From: Acidibrevibacterium fodinaquatile | GTDB lineage: Bacteria; Pseudomonadota; Alphaproteobacteria; Acetobacterales; Acetobacteraceae | Reading direction: 5' to 3' | Length of the DNA stretch: 64,000 nt | NCBI RefSeq assembly: GCF_003352165.1 | Contig: NZ_CP029176.1 | Span: forward strand, 3,843,407 to 3,907,406 | The notes under the pieces: generated by a model | Databases searched by the model: none | Told to the model about the DNA's origin: nothing | Seen by the model: the letters and a program-made list of their open reading frames with translations, nothing else | Translations under genes and position numbers: made by a program | Shown here: positions 43,787 to 53,427 of the stretch, in pieces | How positions within the stretch are numbered: the first letter of the stretch is position 1 | How the letters are laid out: each line of letters starts with the position of its first letter

Positions 43787-44959
43787 ATGGAAGATATCGT
43801 CATCGCCGCCGCCGCCCGCACGCCGGTTGGCAGCTTCAACGGCGCGTTCGGGTCAGTGCCGGCGCACACGCTCGGCGCGACCGCGCTTTCGGCCGCGATC
43901 GGCCGCGCCAAACTCGAGCCCGGTGAGGTCGACGAGGTGATCCTCGGCCAGATCCTCGCCGCCGGCCAGGGCATGAACCCGGCCCGCCAGGCGGCCCGCG
44001 CCGCCGGCATCCCGGACGACAAAACCGCATTCGGCATCAATCAGGTCTGCGGCTCGGGGCTGCGCGCCGTCGCTCTCGCGGCACAGCAGGTGATGAGCGG
44101 CGAGAGCAAGATCGTCGTCGCCGGCGGCCAGGAAAGCATGAGCCTCGCGCAGCACGCAGCACATCTCCGCGCCGGGGTGAAAATGGGCGATCTCGGCTTC
44201 GTCGACACCATGATCAAAGACGGGCTCTGGGATATTTTCAACGGCTATCACATGGGCGTCACCGCCGAGAACGTCGCCCGCGCCTATCAGATCACCCGCG
44301 AGGAGCAGGATGCCTTCGCCCTCGCCTCCCAGCAGAAGGCGAGTGCCGCGCAGAAAGCCGGGCGCTTTCAGAGCGAGATCGCGGCGGTCACGGTGAAGGG
44401 CCGCAAGGGTGACGTGGTGGTGTCCGAGGATGAATATATCCGCCACGATGCCTCCCTCGAGGCGATGACGAAGCTGCGGCCGGCCTTCACCAAGGACGGC
44501 ACGGTGACAGCGGCGAACGCGAGCGGCATCAATGATGGCGCCGCCGCCCTCGTCGTGATGACGGCGAGCGAGGCGGCCAAGCGCGGGCTGACGCCGCTTG
44601 CCCGCATCGCTGCCTTCGCGACCGCCGGCGTCGATCCGGCGCTGATGGGCACCGGCCCGATCCCGGCCTCGCGCAAGGCGCTGGCGCGGGCCGGCTGGAA
44701 GGTCGAGGATCTCGATCTGATCGAGGCCAACGAGGCGTTCGCAGCGCAAGCCTGCGCCGTCAACAAGGATCTCGGCTGGGATCCGGCGAAGGTGAACGTC
44801 AATGGCGGCGCGATCGCGATCGGCCACCCGATCGGCGCTTCCGGGGCGCGTATCCTCGTCACACTGCTCGCCGAAATGGCCCGGCGCGATGCGCATAAGG
44901 GCCTGGCGACACTCTGCATCGGCGGCGGCATGGGCGTTGCCATGTGCGTCGAGCGCTGA
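43787..44959 (+). CDS. phaA: Acetyl-CoA acetyltransferase (beta-ketothiolase)
   Basis: A 390-residue biosynthetic thiolase condensing two acetyl-CoA to acetoacetyl-CoA. The nucleophilic Cys is in [44 protein letters not shown] carries the catalytic His and [10 protein letters not shown] the second Cys. The ribosome site AGGAGGAAG lies 8 bases before ATG 43787. With phaB just downstream it forms the PHB precursor pathway. The PHA synthase gene is not in the window. It is transcribed divergently from xseB. Confidence 0.94.
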   Translation: MEDIVIAAAARTPVGSFNGAFGSVPAHTLGATALSAAIGRAKLEPGEVDEVILGQILAAGQGMNPARQAARAAGIPDDKTAFGINQVCGSGLRAVALAAQQVMSGESKIVVAGGQESMSLAQHAAHLRAGVKMGDLGFVDTMIKDGLWDIFNGYHMGVTAENVARAYQITREEQDAFALASQQKASAAQKAGRFQSEIAAVTVKGRKGDVVVSEDEYIRHDASLEAMTKLRPAFTKDGTVTAANASGINDGAAALVVMTASEAAKRGLTPLARIAAFATAGVDPALMGTGPIPASRKALARAGWKVEDLDLIEANEAFAAQACAVNKDLGWDPAKVNVNGGAIAIGHPIGASGARILVTLLAEMARRDAHKGLATLCIGGGMGVAMCVER

Positions 44960-45001
44960 GCGATGCGGCATCCCTCCCCGCCCAGGCGGGGTGGGGCGGG
45001 G

Positions 45002-45016
45002 TGCTGCGCTGCAACA
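45002..45016 (+). promoter_or_regulatory. PhaR-like operator upstream of phaB
   Basis: TGCTGCGCTGCAACA differs by one base from the reverse complement of the 15-mer at the phasin promoter. It sits in the 131-bp phaA-phaB gap, 75 bases before the phaB start. A GC-rich hairpin (CCCCGCCCAGGCGGGG, about 44976-44991) just upstream may end phaA transcripts. This suggests that phaB has its own regulated promoter. Confidence 0.55.
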
Positions 45017-45090
45017 TTGATTTCGCTCAACATTATCCCCGCGCGGCATGCTAGCCTGACGGCGTCGAACGTTCATAACGGGAGGTAAAC

Positions 45091-45813
45091 ATGGAACGGG
45101 TCGCATTGGTCACCGGCGGGACGCGGGGCATTGGCGCGGCGATTTCGCGGGCGCTGAAAGCGGCGGGTCACCGCGTGGTCGCGAGCTATGCCGGCAATGA
45201 TGCGGCGGCGCGGGCCTTCGCCGAGGAAACCGGGATCGCGGTGCTGCGCTTTGACGCCGGCGATTATGGCGCCTGCGAGGTCGCGGTGGCGGAAATCGCC
45301 AAGGAACATGGCCCGATCGCCGTGCTCGTCAACAATGCCGGCATCACCCGCGATACCACCCTTGCGCGCATGACGCGCGAGATGTGGGATGTGGTGATCG
45401 CAACCAACCTCACGTCGTGCTTCAATCTCTGCAAGCTCACCTTCGAGGGGATGCGGGCGGCGAAATTCGGCCGCGTGATCAATATCAGCAGCATCAACGG
45501 CCAGGCCGGGCAATATGGGCAAGTGAATTATTCCGCCGCCAAGGCCGGGATGATCGGCTTCACCAAGGCGCTGGCCCAGGAAGGCGCCCGCCACGGCATC
45601 ACCGTCAACGCCGTCGCCCCGGGTTATATCGACACCGAGATGGTGCGCGCGGTGCCGGCCGAGGCACTGCAGAAGGTCATCGCCAAAATCCCCGTCGGCC
45701 GTCTCGGCCAGGCCGAGGAAATCGCCCGCGCGGTGGTGTTTCTCGCGGCCGAGGAGGCCGGTTTCGTCACCGGCGCGACGCTCACCATCAATGGCGGCCA
45801 ATACATGACCTGA
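45091..45813 (+). CDS. phaB: Acetoacetyl-CoA reductase
   Basis: A 240-residue SDR reducing acetoacetyl-CoA to (R)-3-hydroxybutyryl-CoA with NADPH. The nucleotide motif is ALVTGGTRGIGAAIS, NNAGITRDTTLARM follows, and the catalytic Ser/Tyr/Lys lie in NISSINGQAGQYGQVNYSAAKAGMIGFTKALAQEG. The C-terminal APGYIDTEMVRAVPAEAL is typical of PhaB (TIGR01829-like). GGGAGGT is present 6 bases upstream of ATG 45091. It works with phaA for PHB synthesis. Confidence 0.95.
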   Translation: MERVALVTGGTRGIGAAISRALKAAGHRVVASYAGNDAAARAFAEETGIAVLRFDAGDYGACEVAVAEIAKEHGPIAVLVNNAGITRDTTLARMTREMWDVVIATNLTSCFNLCKLTFEGMRAAKFGRVINISSINGQAGQYGQVNYSAAKAGMIGFTKALAQEGARHGITVNAVAPGYIDTEMVRAVPAEALQKVIAKIPVGRLGQAEEIARAVVFLAAEEAGFVTGATLTINGGQYMT

Positions 45814-45877
45814 GCGCGATTAATCGAAAGGTAGGTTTTCGGCGCTAGACTGTTCCCCGACCGCAAGGAGAGGGGCA

Positions 45878-47308
45878 ATGCCGCTGGATGCGTATCATGA
45901 GCGGGCGGGCGACCCACCGAAGGTGGAGGTGACAGCGCCGGCCCGCATCATCGCCGAGATCGCCGAGGATATCGGCCGGCTTTCGGTCGATATCGCCGAT
46001 CTCGTGGGCGATGTGCAGGAGGTCAACACCCATCTCGAGGGGCAATCGCGCCAGGTCGGGGAAATCGGCGCCGCCAGCGACGAAATCATCACCGCCAACC
46101 GCCTGATCGCCGAGACGGCAGCGGAAAATGCCCGCATGGCGGGGGCGGCGCGCCAGGATACCGAGGTTTCGGCGGCCGAGGTGCGGGCCTCGCTCGGCGC
46201 CATCGAGCGGCTGGTCGCTGCCGCCGGTACCATCCGCAGCCAGGTCGGCGCCTTCGGCGAGGCGATCGCGACGGTCGGCAAAGTTTCCCAGAATATCGAC
46301 CGCATCGCCCGCCAGACCAATCTTCTCGCGCTCAACGCGACCATCGAGGCGGCGCGGGCCGGCGAGGCCGGACGCGGCTTCGCCGTCGTCGCGAGCGAGG
46401 TCAAGGCGCTCGCCAAGCAAACCAGCGCCGCGACCGCCGAGATCGGCGCGACGCTCGCCGCCCTCACCGAGGCCTTGCAGCTTCTGCTCCGCCACGCCGA
46501 GGATGGGGCGCGCGAGGCGCATGAGGTGGGCAAAAGCGCCGATGTCATCAATCAGGCGATGCAGACGGTGAGTGGCGCGGTCGCGGCGGTCGAGACCAAT
46601 GCCGGGCGGATCGGCGGCGCGACCAACGAGATCACCGCCCGCTGCGAGCAATTCGCGGAGCTGGTCGATGCCATGAAAGCCGGCATCACCCGCTCGGCGG
46701 CGACGCTCGCGACCGCCGCCGGCCGCGGCGGCACGCTTTTGGAGGCAAGCGAGCGGATCATGGTCCGCACCGCCGATTCCGGCTTTGAGACGGTGGACAG
46801 CAAATTCATCGCCGCCGCGAGAGAGACCGCGGCGCGGATCGAGGCGGCGTTCGCCGACGCCCTGAGCGCCGGCACGATCACCGAGGCCGATCTGTTCGAC
46901 AAGGATCTTCGCCCGATTGCCGGCACCGATCCGCAGCAATTCATGACCCGCTATATCGATTTCCTCGATCGCGTTCTGCCGCCACTGCATGATCCGGTGT
47001 TGGCGCTCGACCCAAGGGTCGTCTGGTGCGCCTGCACCGATCATAATCTGCTGATTCCGACCCATAATCCGCAATATCGCAAACCGCACGGGGCGGATCC
47101 GCTCTGGAATGCCGCCAATGGCCGCAACCGTCGCCGCTATACCGACAAAACCGCCCAGGCGGTGGCGACCAGCAACGCGCCGTTTTTATTGCAGACCTAT
47201 CGTCGCGATATGGGCGGCGGCAAATTCGCCCTGATGAAAGACGCTTCCGCCCCGATCCGGGTCAATGGCCGGATCTGGGGCGGGTTGCGGGTCTGTTATC
47301 GTATCTAG
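45878..47308 (+). CDS. Cytoplasmic methyl-accepting chemotaxis-like protein
   Basis: A 476-residue protein without transmembrane helices. Residues 20-290 form the coiled coil with the chemoreceptor hairpin tip [43 protein letters not shown], which contacts CheA/CheW. The C-terminal 150 residues contain [33 protein letters not shown] and [39 protein letters not shown]. This block is conserved in soluble chemoreceptors; its ligand is not known. The signal may be redox or metabolic. Confidence 0.9.
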   Translation: MPLDAYHERAGDPPKVEVTAPARIIAEIAEDIGRLSVDIADLVGDVQEVNTHLEGQSRQVGEIGAASDEIITANRLIAETAAENARMAGAARQDTEVSAAEVRASLGAIERLVAAAGTIRSQVGAFGEAIATVGKVSQNIDRIARQTNLLALNATIEAARAGEAGRGFAVVASEVKALAKQTSAATAEIGATLAALTEALQLLLRHAEDGAREAHEVGKSADVINQAMQTVSGAVAAVETNAGRIGGATNEITARCEQFAELVDAMKAGITRSAATLATAAGRGGTLLEASERIMVRTADSGFETVDSKFIAAARETAARIEAAFADALSAGTITEADLFDKDLRPIAGTDPQQFMTRYIDFLDRVLPPLHDPVLALDPRVVWCACTDHNLLIPTHNPQYRKPHGADPLWNAANGRNRRRYTDKTAQAVATSNAPFLLQTYRRDMGGGKFALMKDASAPIRVNGRIWGGLRVCYRI

Positions 47309-47365
47309 AACGCGATCGGTTTAAGTCGATCACGCTCTACCCCTATTTTGGCGAGCACGTTGGCC

Positions 47366-47399
47366 GGTTTTGATGGAACAGGATGGTTCAATCAAAACC
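47366..47399. terminator. Bidirectional hairpin between convergent genes
   Basis: GGTTTTGAT (47366-47374) and ATCAAAACC (47391-47399) are perfect inverted arms, extended by GAAC (47376-47379) and GTTC (47386-47389) around a 6-base loop. The element lies in the 119-bp gap between the converging chemoreceptor and Rap1a-like genes, so it can end both transcripts. Confidence 0.6.
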
Positions 47400-47427
47400 T
47401 ACCTTGCTCTAAGGCTTGGGTCGGGGC

Positions 47428-47943
47428 TTATTGCATCGGCCCCGGCGGCGACCATTGAAAGGTTTTGCGGTTGCAGGGATAGGTATTGATAAAATACCGC
47501 AACACCCCGCTCGCTGCCGGCTCGTCGAGATATTGTGGATTGCTCTGGACCCAGGAGACCAGTCCGGCGACGGATTGGCGCCGCGTCGGCGCCGGGTTGG
47601 GGAGGCAGACTTTGCGCTTGTTATGGCGCGGCCCCATCGTATCGAGGAGATGGAAATCGAGCACCGCCGCCTCATAACCGGCGCAAAGGCTGGTTCCGGC
47701 AACGTAGTAGGGACTATCGTTGCGCAGCGTGCAGGCGAGCGCGAGGTCGCGGAGATTATGGATGTCGAGCGGGTTCGCGACCGGCATCGGCTGGGTGGTG
47801 ACCGGCGTCATGGTGGTTGCCGCCATGGTCGACTGGCCCAGGGCAGGCGCACTCCCAGCGGGCGCACTCCCGTTGGCCGCCGATTGCGCGAGCGCTGGCC
47901 CCGCGACGAGCAGGCCAAGGCAGCCGAGAACAGCTAAACGCAT
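47428..47943 (-). CDS. Secreted Rap1a/Tai-like domain protein
   Basis: A 171-residue protein. The signal peptide is MRLAVLGCLGLLVAGPALAQ, followed by a low-complexity Ser/Ala/Thr/Pro linker to about 55. The C-terminal domain contains four cysteines: ACTLRNDSPYYVAGTSLCAGYEAAVLDF, KVCLPNP and FINTYPCNRKTF. This pattern resembles the Rap1a/Tai immunity fold (secreted, disulfide-bonded). Rap1a proteins neutralise type VI effectors, but no T6SS or effector gene is adjacent, so immunity is not supported by context. Confidence 0.65.
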   Translation of the reverse strand: MRLAVLGCLGLLVAGPALAQSAANGSAPAGSAPALGQSTMAATTMTPVTTQPMPVANPLDIHNLRDLALACTLRNDSPYYVAGTSLCAGYEAAVLDFHLLDTMGPRHNKRKVCLPNPAPTRRQSVAGLVSWVQSNPQYLDEPAASGVLRYFINTYPCNRKTFQWSPPGPMQ

Positions 47944-48166
47944 CGAATGTCTCCGTCACGCACAGGAAAGTGAACGAAAGAGCCTGGATTTTTTCGCTCG
48001 CGCTGGGCCATCCTATCGCCCGGCAAGCGTGACCCTTTTGTGCCGGGGTTTATAGCGCGCATTGGCGCGAACGCCCCGCATGGTTTCGTGTCACTTTTGT
48101 GACTGTTTTGTTGCAGCGCGGTGCGCCGCTCTTGCCAAATCCTGCCATCCGGTAGAGTTTTCACCC

Positions 48167-49288
48167 ATGGACGAGCATCACGTCGATATCCTGGTCATCG
48201 GCGCGGGGATGGCCGGCGCGAGTGCGGCCGCCGCGCTCGCGCGGGCGGCAAGCGGGCGCAAGATCGCGCTGATCGAGGCCGAGGATACGCCGGGTTATCA
48301 TAGTACCGGCCGCTCGGCGGCGATCTGGATTCTCAATTACGGCCCCCCGGATGTCCATGTCCTGACCCGCCTCTCGCGCGGGTTTTTCGATGCGCCGCCG
48401 CCGGGCTTTAGCGATCACCCGCTCAACCATCGCCGCGCCGTGTTGTTTCTCGCCCCGCCCGAGCAGGCCGCGGCGCTGGCCACCCTGATGGCCGAGGGCG
48501 AAGCCGTGCGTGAGATCGGGCTTGCCGAGGTCGCGCGCCGGGTGCCGGCGCTGCGGCCGGGCTATGCGGTTGGCGCGGCGATCGAAGACGATGCTTTCGA
48601 TATCGACGTCGCCGCCCTGCATCAGGGGTTTTTGCGCGAATTCCGCCGCGCCGGCGGCTTGCTCGCGCTCCATGCCCGCGCCCGGACGATTGAGCGCGGC
48701 CAGGGGCTGTGGCGGGTTGGAACGGAGGCGGGCGACGCGCGGTTCCTCTCCCCGATCGTCATCAACGCCGCCGGTGCCTGGGGCGATGAGGTCGCGCAGG
48801 CGGCCGGGGTTGCGCCGCTCGGCCTCGTGCCCAAGCGCCGCACCGGCGCGATCATCGATCCCGCCCCCTTCGCGGTCGTCGATTGGCCTTTGGTGCAAGA
48901 TGTCGTGCAAAGCTGGTATGTCCGCCCGGAAGCGCGCACGCGGCTGATGGTGACGCCGGCGGATGCGACCCCGACCCACCCGCATGATGTGCAGCCCGAC
49001 GAGATCGATATCGCGATCGGCATCGACCGCATGCAGCAAGCGCTCACGATCGCGGTGCGGCGCGTCGAGCGGAGTTGGGCGGGCCTGCGCAGCTTCACGC
49101 CCGACGGCAGTCTCGCCTTCGGCTGGGACCGCGCCGCCGAGGGATTTTTCTGGTGTGTTGGGCAAGGCGGCTATGGCATCCAGACCGCGCCGGCGGCGGG
49201 CGCGCTGGTTGCGGCGATGGTGCTCGGGCAGGACGCCGGCGCGGCCGGCGAAATCATCGCCCGCATCGATCCCGGCCGTTTCGCCTGA
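48167..49288 (+). CDS. FAD-dependent oxidoreductase (DAO family)
   Basis: A 373-residue flavoprotein. The dinucleotide motif is VDILVIGAGMAGASAAAALARAASGRKIALIEAEDTPGYHSTGRSAA, IVINAAGAWGDEVAQAAG is the second flavin contact, and SWAGLRSFTPDGSLAFGWD with FFWCVGQGGYGIQTAPAAGALVA is the C-terminal FAD clamp. These are features of D-amino acid oxidase/dehydrogenases such as D-arginine dehydrogenase. The substrate is undetermined. The ATG at 48167 is preferred to the long upstream frame. Confidence 0.9.
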   Translation: MDEHHVDILVIGAGMAGASAAAALARAASGRKIALIEAEDTPGYHSTGRSAAIWILNYGPPDVHVLTRLSRGFFDAPPPGFSDHPLNHRRAVLFLAPPEQAAALATLMAEGEAVREIGLAEVARRVPALRPGYAVGAAIEDDAFDIDVAALHQGFLREFRRAGGLLALHARARTIERGQGLWRVGTEAGDARFLSPIVINAAGAWGDEVAQAAGVAPLGLVPKRRTGAIIDPAPFAVVDWPLVQDVVQSWYVRPEARTRLMVTPADATPTHPHDVQPDEIDIAIGIDRMQQALTIAVRRVERSWAGLRSFTPDGSLAFGWDRAAEGFFWCVGQGGYGIQTAPAAGALVAAMVLGQDAGAAGEIIARIDPGRFA

Positions 49289-49512
49289 ACTGTGAGGGTT
49301 GACGCTATCGGCGAGCCGGGGGTCACGACGAAGCCGGGATGCCGTTTGGCGGCGTGATGGGGTCGGCCATGGTAGCTCACGCGGAATTGATGAGAGGAAA
49401 ATGCGTTCGCCGTTGCCTTCACGAGACGTGATTTTTTACCATTTGATGCTTTTTTCGACTGGCGGCGCATCGTGAAAAATTAAGATGTTCGGGAGAGGAG
49501 GAATTTAGGGCT

Positions 49513-50160
49513 ATGCGTTCGATCACGCGGTCTGTGGCGGTGGCGACACTGTTTGGTTTTGGGTTTCTCGCGCCTGCGGCCTGGGCGACCCCGGTGCTGG
49601 ATCAGGAATACACACCCACGCCGAGTATCCAATATGCCGCCTTTTCCGGAGGATCTTTTCGAAGAGCGGAAACCTTCACGGTCGGAATCGCCGGAACGTT
49701 GGCCGAAATCACCGTTGATACGACTTCCTCGAACAGTGCGTTCACGGGCGTCAACATCCTGTCCACCTCGGGCGGCACACCGACGACGACTGTTCTGGAC
49801 GTTGGAACCTTCGATTCGACAAACGCGGCTGGTGTTTCCACCTTCACGGTTTCCCTGCCGGTAACGGTCGGTGAAGTCTTGGGAATCGAGCCGATCGGAA
49901 ACAACGGCACCGATTGGTTGCAGCACAGCACCTACCCGCAACCTTATGCGGGTGGTTCGGATTTCGTGCTCAACCCGAACGTATTTGGCCCCGATTTCAT
50001 ATCCGATTATGCTGGCGACGGGTTTGCCACCTATGTCGATCCACCGGGCTCGTCCTCGGTGCCCGAGCCGATGAGCCTCGCGATCCTCGCGAGTGGTGTC
50101 ATTGGCCTGACATTCGCGCATCGCAAGACGAGGGAGCGAGAATTTCTTCCCAATGAATAG
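49513..50160 (+). CDS. PEP-CTERM sorting domain protein (candidate exosortase A substrate)
   Basis: A 215-residue secreted protein. A signal peptide ends near LAPAAWATPV. The body is Thr/Ser/Gly-rich beta structure (FTVGIAGTLAEITVDTTSSNSAF...). The C-terminus, from about residue 183, reads VPEPMSLAILASGVIGLTFAHRKTRERE: a VPEP motif, one hydrophobic helix, then a basic tail. That is the PEP-CTERM sorting signal, thought to be cut by exosortase. AGAGGAGGAA lies 11 bases before ATG 49513. It is the only such protein I found in the window, 23 kb beyond the end of the XrtA locus (45 kb from xrtA itself). Confidence 0.9.
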   Translation: MRSITRSVAVATLFGFGFLAPAAWATPVLDQEYTPTPSIQYAAFSGGSFRRAETFTVGIAGTLAEITVDTTSSNSAFTGVNILSTSGGTPTTTVLDVGTFDSTNAAGVSTFTVSLPVTVGEVLGIEPIGNNGTDWLQHSTYPQPYAGGSDFVLNPNVFGPDFISDYAGDGFATYVDPPGSSSVPEPMSLAILASGVIGLTFAHRKTREREFLPNE

Positions 50161-50195
50161 TAAACACGCCAAGAAAACCGGATAAAGTCTTTTTG

Positions 50196-50219
50196 CTTCT
50201 TTTTCTTCAGAAAAAGAAG
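50196..50219. terminator. Terminator hairpin between the PEP-CTERM and dioxygenase genes
   Basis: CTTCTTTTTC (50196-50205) and GAAAAAGAAG (50210-50219) form perfect 10-bp arms with a 4-base loop, with T- and A-rich flanks. It separates two convergent genes, so it probably ends both. Confidence 0.65.
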
Positions 50220-50227
50220 ATTCTTTC

Positions 50228-50956
50228 TTACCCTTTCGCCCCCGCCGTTTTGCGGTGAAACGTCACCACCAAAACGTCGCGATGGGATGGCGCGCCGGCA
50301 TCCACCGGCGCCACCGGGGTGACGCCGTGATAGACGCGGTGGTCATCGACCAGGGCGGCATCGAAGGGGGCGGCGAGGGTGAAGCTCCCGAGCAATTTGC
50401 CATCGAGGGCATGAATGCTGGTCTCACCGCGCTCGATGTTCTCGCGCCCGATCATCAGGACGAGCACGTAATCGACCCCGTCGCGGTGCAATCCCTCTGG
50501 CGTCGGCTTGCCGGGGGCGTCGGCGCGCGCCTCGATGCGGAATTGGTGCGCCTCGATATGCCAGGCGACATTCGGGCACAGCCCGTCGAAAAGCGCGCGG
50601 CAGAAGCGGAGGATGGTCGTGAAGCTGGCGCTCGCGGCGACGTCGTCGCGGATCGGCTCGAACCAGCGGGCGATGCCGCCATTGAGGGGGTTATAGTCGC
50701 GTGACTGATAATGCGGCTGATGCGGGGCGCGCGGGATCGCCGGCTCACCGGGGACGGCCGTGAATACCGCGAAGCGGCGTTTGCGGTAGCGCCCGCCATC
50801 GGCCATGTAGGTGTCGCGGCCGAGTTCGTTCCAGCTTGCGGCGAACCTCGCCCAGTCGTCGAGGGCGCCGTGTCTCAGCAATTCGGCTCGCATCGTCGCC
50901 GCCGGGACGAAGGCGAAGCCGCGTGCTGCGATCGCGCGGCCGGGATCGTCGCTCAT
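50228..50956 (-). CDS. 2-oxoglutarate/Fe(II)-dependent dioxygenase family protein
   Basis: A 242-residue protein of the 2OG-Fe dioxygenase family (PF10014-like, which includes amino acid hydroxylases such as L-isoleucine dioxygenase). The metal triad is suggested by His and Asp in GLHRDGVDYVLVLMIGREN and His in DDHRVYHGVTPV, with an Arg in DVLVVTFHRK for 2-oxoglutarate. AFTAVPGEPAIPRAPHQPHYQS is a family segment. ATG 50956 overlaps the upstream channel gene's stop (ATGA), so the two are coupled. Substrate unknown. Confidence 0.85.
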   Translation of the reverse strand: MSDDPGRAIAARGFAFVPAATMRAELLRHGALDDWARFAASWNELGRDTYMADGGRYRKRRFAVFTAVPGEPAIPRAPHQPHYQSRDYNPLNGGIARWFEPIRDDVAASASFTTILRFCRALFDGLCPNVAWHIEAHQFRIEARADAPGKPTPEGLHRDGVDYVLVLMIGRENIERGETSIHALDGKLLGSFTLAAPFDAALVDDHRVYHGVTPVAPVDAGAPSHRDVLVVTFHRKTAGAKG

Positions 50957-53319
50957 TGCGCCGCTTCTTGCCGCGAGGGTTCGGCTTGCGCCGGCGCCTG
51001 CTGACCCGGCGGGGTCAGCAGCAGCACGGTCTGGGTCGGATTGGCGATCTCGATGCCGAGTTCCTCGAAGCGCTTTTTCATGCGCCGATGGAACTCGCGC
51101 TGCACCCCCCAGCGGGCGCTGTCGGTGCAGACGATTTGGCCGGCGATGGTGACGACGGCGCCTTCGATCTTATCGACGCCCCAGAGCTGCAGATCGCTCA
51201 ACATGCCGCGCTGAAAGGCGGGATCCTTGCGCATCCCGGCGGCGACCTCGCGCAGCGCCTCGCAGACGCGATCGGTATCCTCTTTGTAGGCGACGCTGAC
51301 ATTGACCGCGGCATTGCCGAGACCGCGATTGCTGTTGCTGACCGTGGTCACCGCGCTGAAGGGGATGATGTGCACCGAGCCGTCGCTGGCGCGCAGCCGG
51401 ATGGTGCGCACCGAAAGCGCCTCGACCGAGCCCGAAACCCCGGCCAGCGTCACCCAATCCCCGACCTGCATCGCGTTTTCGAGGAGGAGGAAGACGCCGG
51501 TGATCAGATCCTGCACCAGTTTTTGCGAGCCAAAGCCGATGGCGACGCCGACGATGCCGGCGCCGGCGAGCAAGGGCGCGATGTTGACGCCGATTTCAGA
51601 GAGCGCGACCGGGGCTGCGATCAGGAACAACACCACCGCGAGAGCGGCGCGGATCATCGGCAGCAGCGTGCGCATGCGGCTCGCCCGCGCCATGTGGCCC
51701 TGGCTGGTGAGACGCGTCACCTGGCGCAGGATCAGCTCATTGGCCCCCTCCCACACCACGAGCACGAAAAACAGGACCAATGCGATGGTCACCAGCGCCG
51801 AGACCACCCGTTCGCCGAGGGCGCCGTCGCTGAACCAGTCGAAGGCGCCGAACCCCCATGTCTGCAGGAGCGAGACCAGGATGATCGCGGTGATGATGCC
51901 CGAGACGATGGCGCGCAACAGGCGATAATAGCTGCGTGCCCGCGCCGAGATGCCGGCCAGTCCCGGCACCACCTCGAGCCCGGCGATCGGTTCGGCGCCG
52001 ACATGGAACATGCGGTCGAGGGCGCCGAGCACGACTTGCCGCGCCGCTCGCCCGGCGATGAGAACGACGACGCTCAGCGCCCCGATCTTGAGCAGTAAGC
52101 GATAGCCGTCCGGCACGCCGAGCGCCCAGACCAGCCAGAGGCCGAGAATGGCGATGATTGCGACATGATGCCAAAGCCGCGCCGCCCGCTTGCGCGCGAG
52201 CGCGAGCGGGCGGCCGTCATCCTCGCTCGGCGCGATCCAGCCGGCGACCAGGCGGCGGTTCTTGAACACCACCACCACCAGCATGACGTGGACGATGAGG
52301 GCGACGATCTTGAGCAGCGCGTCATGGGCATCCGGGTCGAGGCCGAAGACCAGGCCGACCTCGGCGAGGGCATAGCCGAAAACACTGACCGCGATCAGTC
52401 GCCGCACCCAGCGGGTGATCGCGAGCGCGGCGGCATCGCCGAGCCCGAACACTCGCATCCCGGGATTGTCCGGCGAGAGCAGGGAACGCACCGCCGCCAT
52501 CACCACCTGCACTGTGACGAAGGCATCGACGACGGCGAGGATCACCACCTGCGTCGAGGCCGAGCCGGCGAGCGGCGTGCTGAGCAGACCATAGACGAAG
52601 CCGAGCAGGATGACCGAGGGCACCAGTTCGAGCAGAAACCGCAGCAGAACGAAGGGCAAGCGCGCGAGCGGGATCGCGATCACCGGCGTATCCCTCGCCG
52701 CGGACGCGGCGGCCAGCGGCTCATCGGCGATCGCGGGTTCGGTCTCGGTCTCGGCTTCGGTCCCGGGGGGCGGCGGCGCTTCGGCGCCACCGCCGACCAC
52801 CGCCTCGAGGCCGCGCCGCGGCCGGCGCAAGGCGCGTTCGGCGAGGATATCGGCGGCGAGCCCGATCGCGAGGATCAGGACGAGACGCCAGAGGGCGGCG
52901 AAGAAACGCGCCTGGGCTTGGGGGTCGGTCGCGGTTTCACGCAGCCAGTCGCCGATCGCCTGGAAATCGGTCACCGCCTGGACGCTTTGGACAACCCGCT
53001 TCGAGCCCACTTGCAGCCGGCCCGCGGCATCGACCAGGATCTGGGCGCCGAGGCTGTTGGGCGCCAGCGGTAAGGCGAGCGGCGCCGCCGGCGTCGGGGC
53101 GGGCGGCAGATGGGCCTCACCCGAGGCGGCGGCGAGGGCGCGGAGGGCGGCGATCAGCTTCGCGCGCTTCTCGGGGTTCTGCAGATCGGCGATCACTTCT
53201 TGCGCGGTCTGCCGGTCGAGCGCCGGCGCGCTGGGTGCCGCCGGCGGCGGCGTTTGCGCGCCGACGCGCCAAGACCCCGCGCATATCAGAAGCAGAGCGA
53301 GAGCCAGCGCACGCATCAT
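50953..53319 (-). CDS. Mechanosensitive ion channel of the MscS family with large N-terminal region
   Basis: A 788-residue inner-membrane protein. The signal peptide is followed by a periplasmic N-terminal part (about 30-150) and roughly eleven transmembrane helices. The MscS pore helix lies in LLAGAGIVGVAIGFGSQKLVQDLITGVFLLLENAMQVGDWVTLAGVSGSVEALSVRTIRLRASDGSVHIIPFSAVTTVSN, followed by the cytosolic cage. MscS channels release solutes on hypo-osmotic shock. ATG 53319 has GGAAAGG upstream; an ATG at 53334 is alternative. The stop overlaps the dioxygenase start by ATGA, an unusual pairing. Confidence 0.9.
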   Translation of the reverse strand: MMRALALALLLICAGSWRVGAQTPPPAAPSAPALDRQTAQEVIADLQNPEKRAKLIAALRALAAASGEAHLPPAPTPAAPLALPLAPNSLGAQILVDAAGRLQVGSKRVVQSVQAVTDFQAIGDWLRETATDPQAQARFFAALWRLVLILAIGLAADILAERALRRPRRGLEAVVGGGAEAPPPPGTEAETETEPAIADEPLAAASAARDTPVIAIPLARLPFVLLRFLLELVPSVILLGFVYGLLSTPLAGSASTQVVILAVVDAFVTVQVVMAAVRSLLSPDNPGMRVFGLGDAAALAITRWVRRLIAVSVFGYALAEVGLVFGLDPDAHDALLKIVALIVHVMLVVVVFKNRRLVAGWIAPSEDDGRPLALARKRAARLWHHVAIIAILGLWLVWALGVPDGYRLLLKIGALSVVVLIAGRAARQVVLGALDRMFHVGAEPIAGLEVVPGLAGISARARSYYRLLRAIVSGIITAIILVSLLQTWGFGAFDWFSDGALGERVVSALVTIALVLFFVLVVWEGANELILRQVTRLTSQGHMARASRMRTLLPMIRAALAVVLFLIAAPVALSEIGVNIAPLLAGAGIVGVAIGFGSQKLVQDLITGVFLLLENAMQVGDWVTLAGVSGSVEALSVRTIRLRASDGSVHIIPFSAVTTVSNSNRGLGNAAVNVSVAYKEDTDRVCEALREVAAGMRKDPAFQRGMLSDLQLWGVDKIEGAVVTIAGQIVCTDSARWGVQREFHRRMKKRFEELGIEIANPTQTVLLLTPPGQQAPAQAEPSRQEAAQ

Positions 53320-53427
53320 GGCCTTTCCGACCATAGCCGCGGAGCGCTGTCAACGGCCGCGGCGGCGCGGCGCTTTTTTCCGCCGAGGGGGGATGCGCGC
53401 CGGCTCTCGGCGCGCTATGCCGGCGCG

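Noticed and set aside
47309..47365. Possible small gene in the gap after the chemoreceptor
   Set aside because: No frame with a start and ribosome site; the gap contains the terminator hairpin.
48109..48123. TGTTGCAGCGCGGTG, a partial match to the PhaR-like motif before the FAD oxidoreductase
   Set aside because: Only the left half-site is intact, so the palindrome is lost; the gene has no PHB link.
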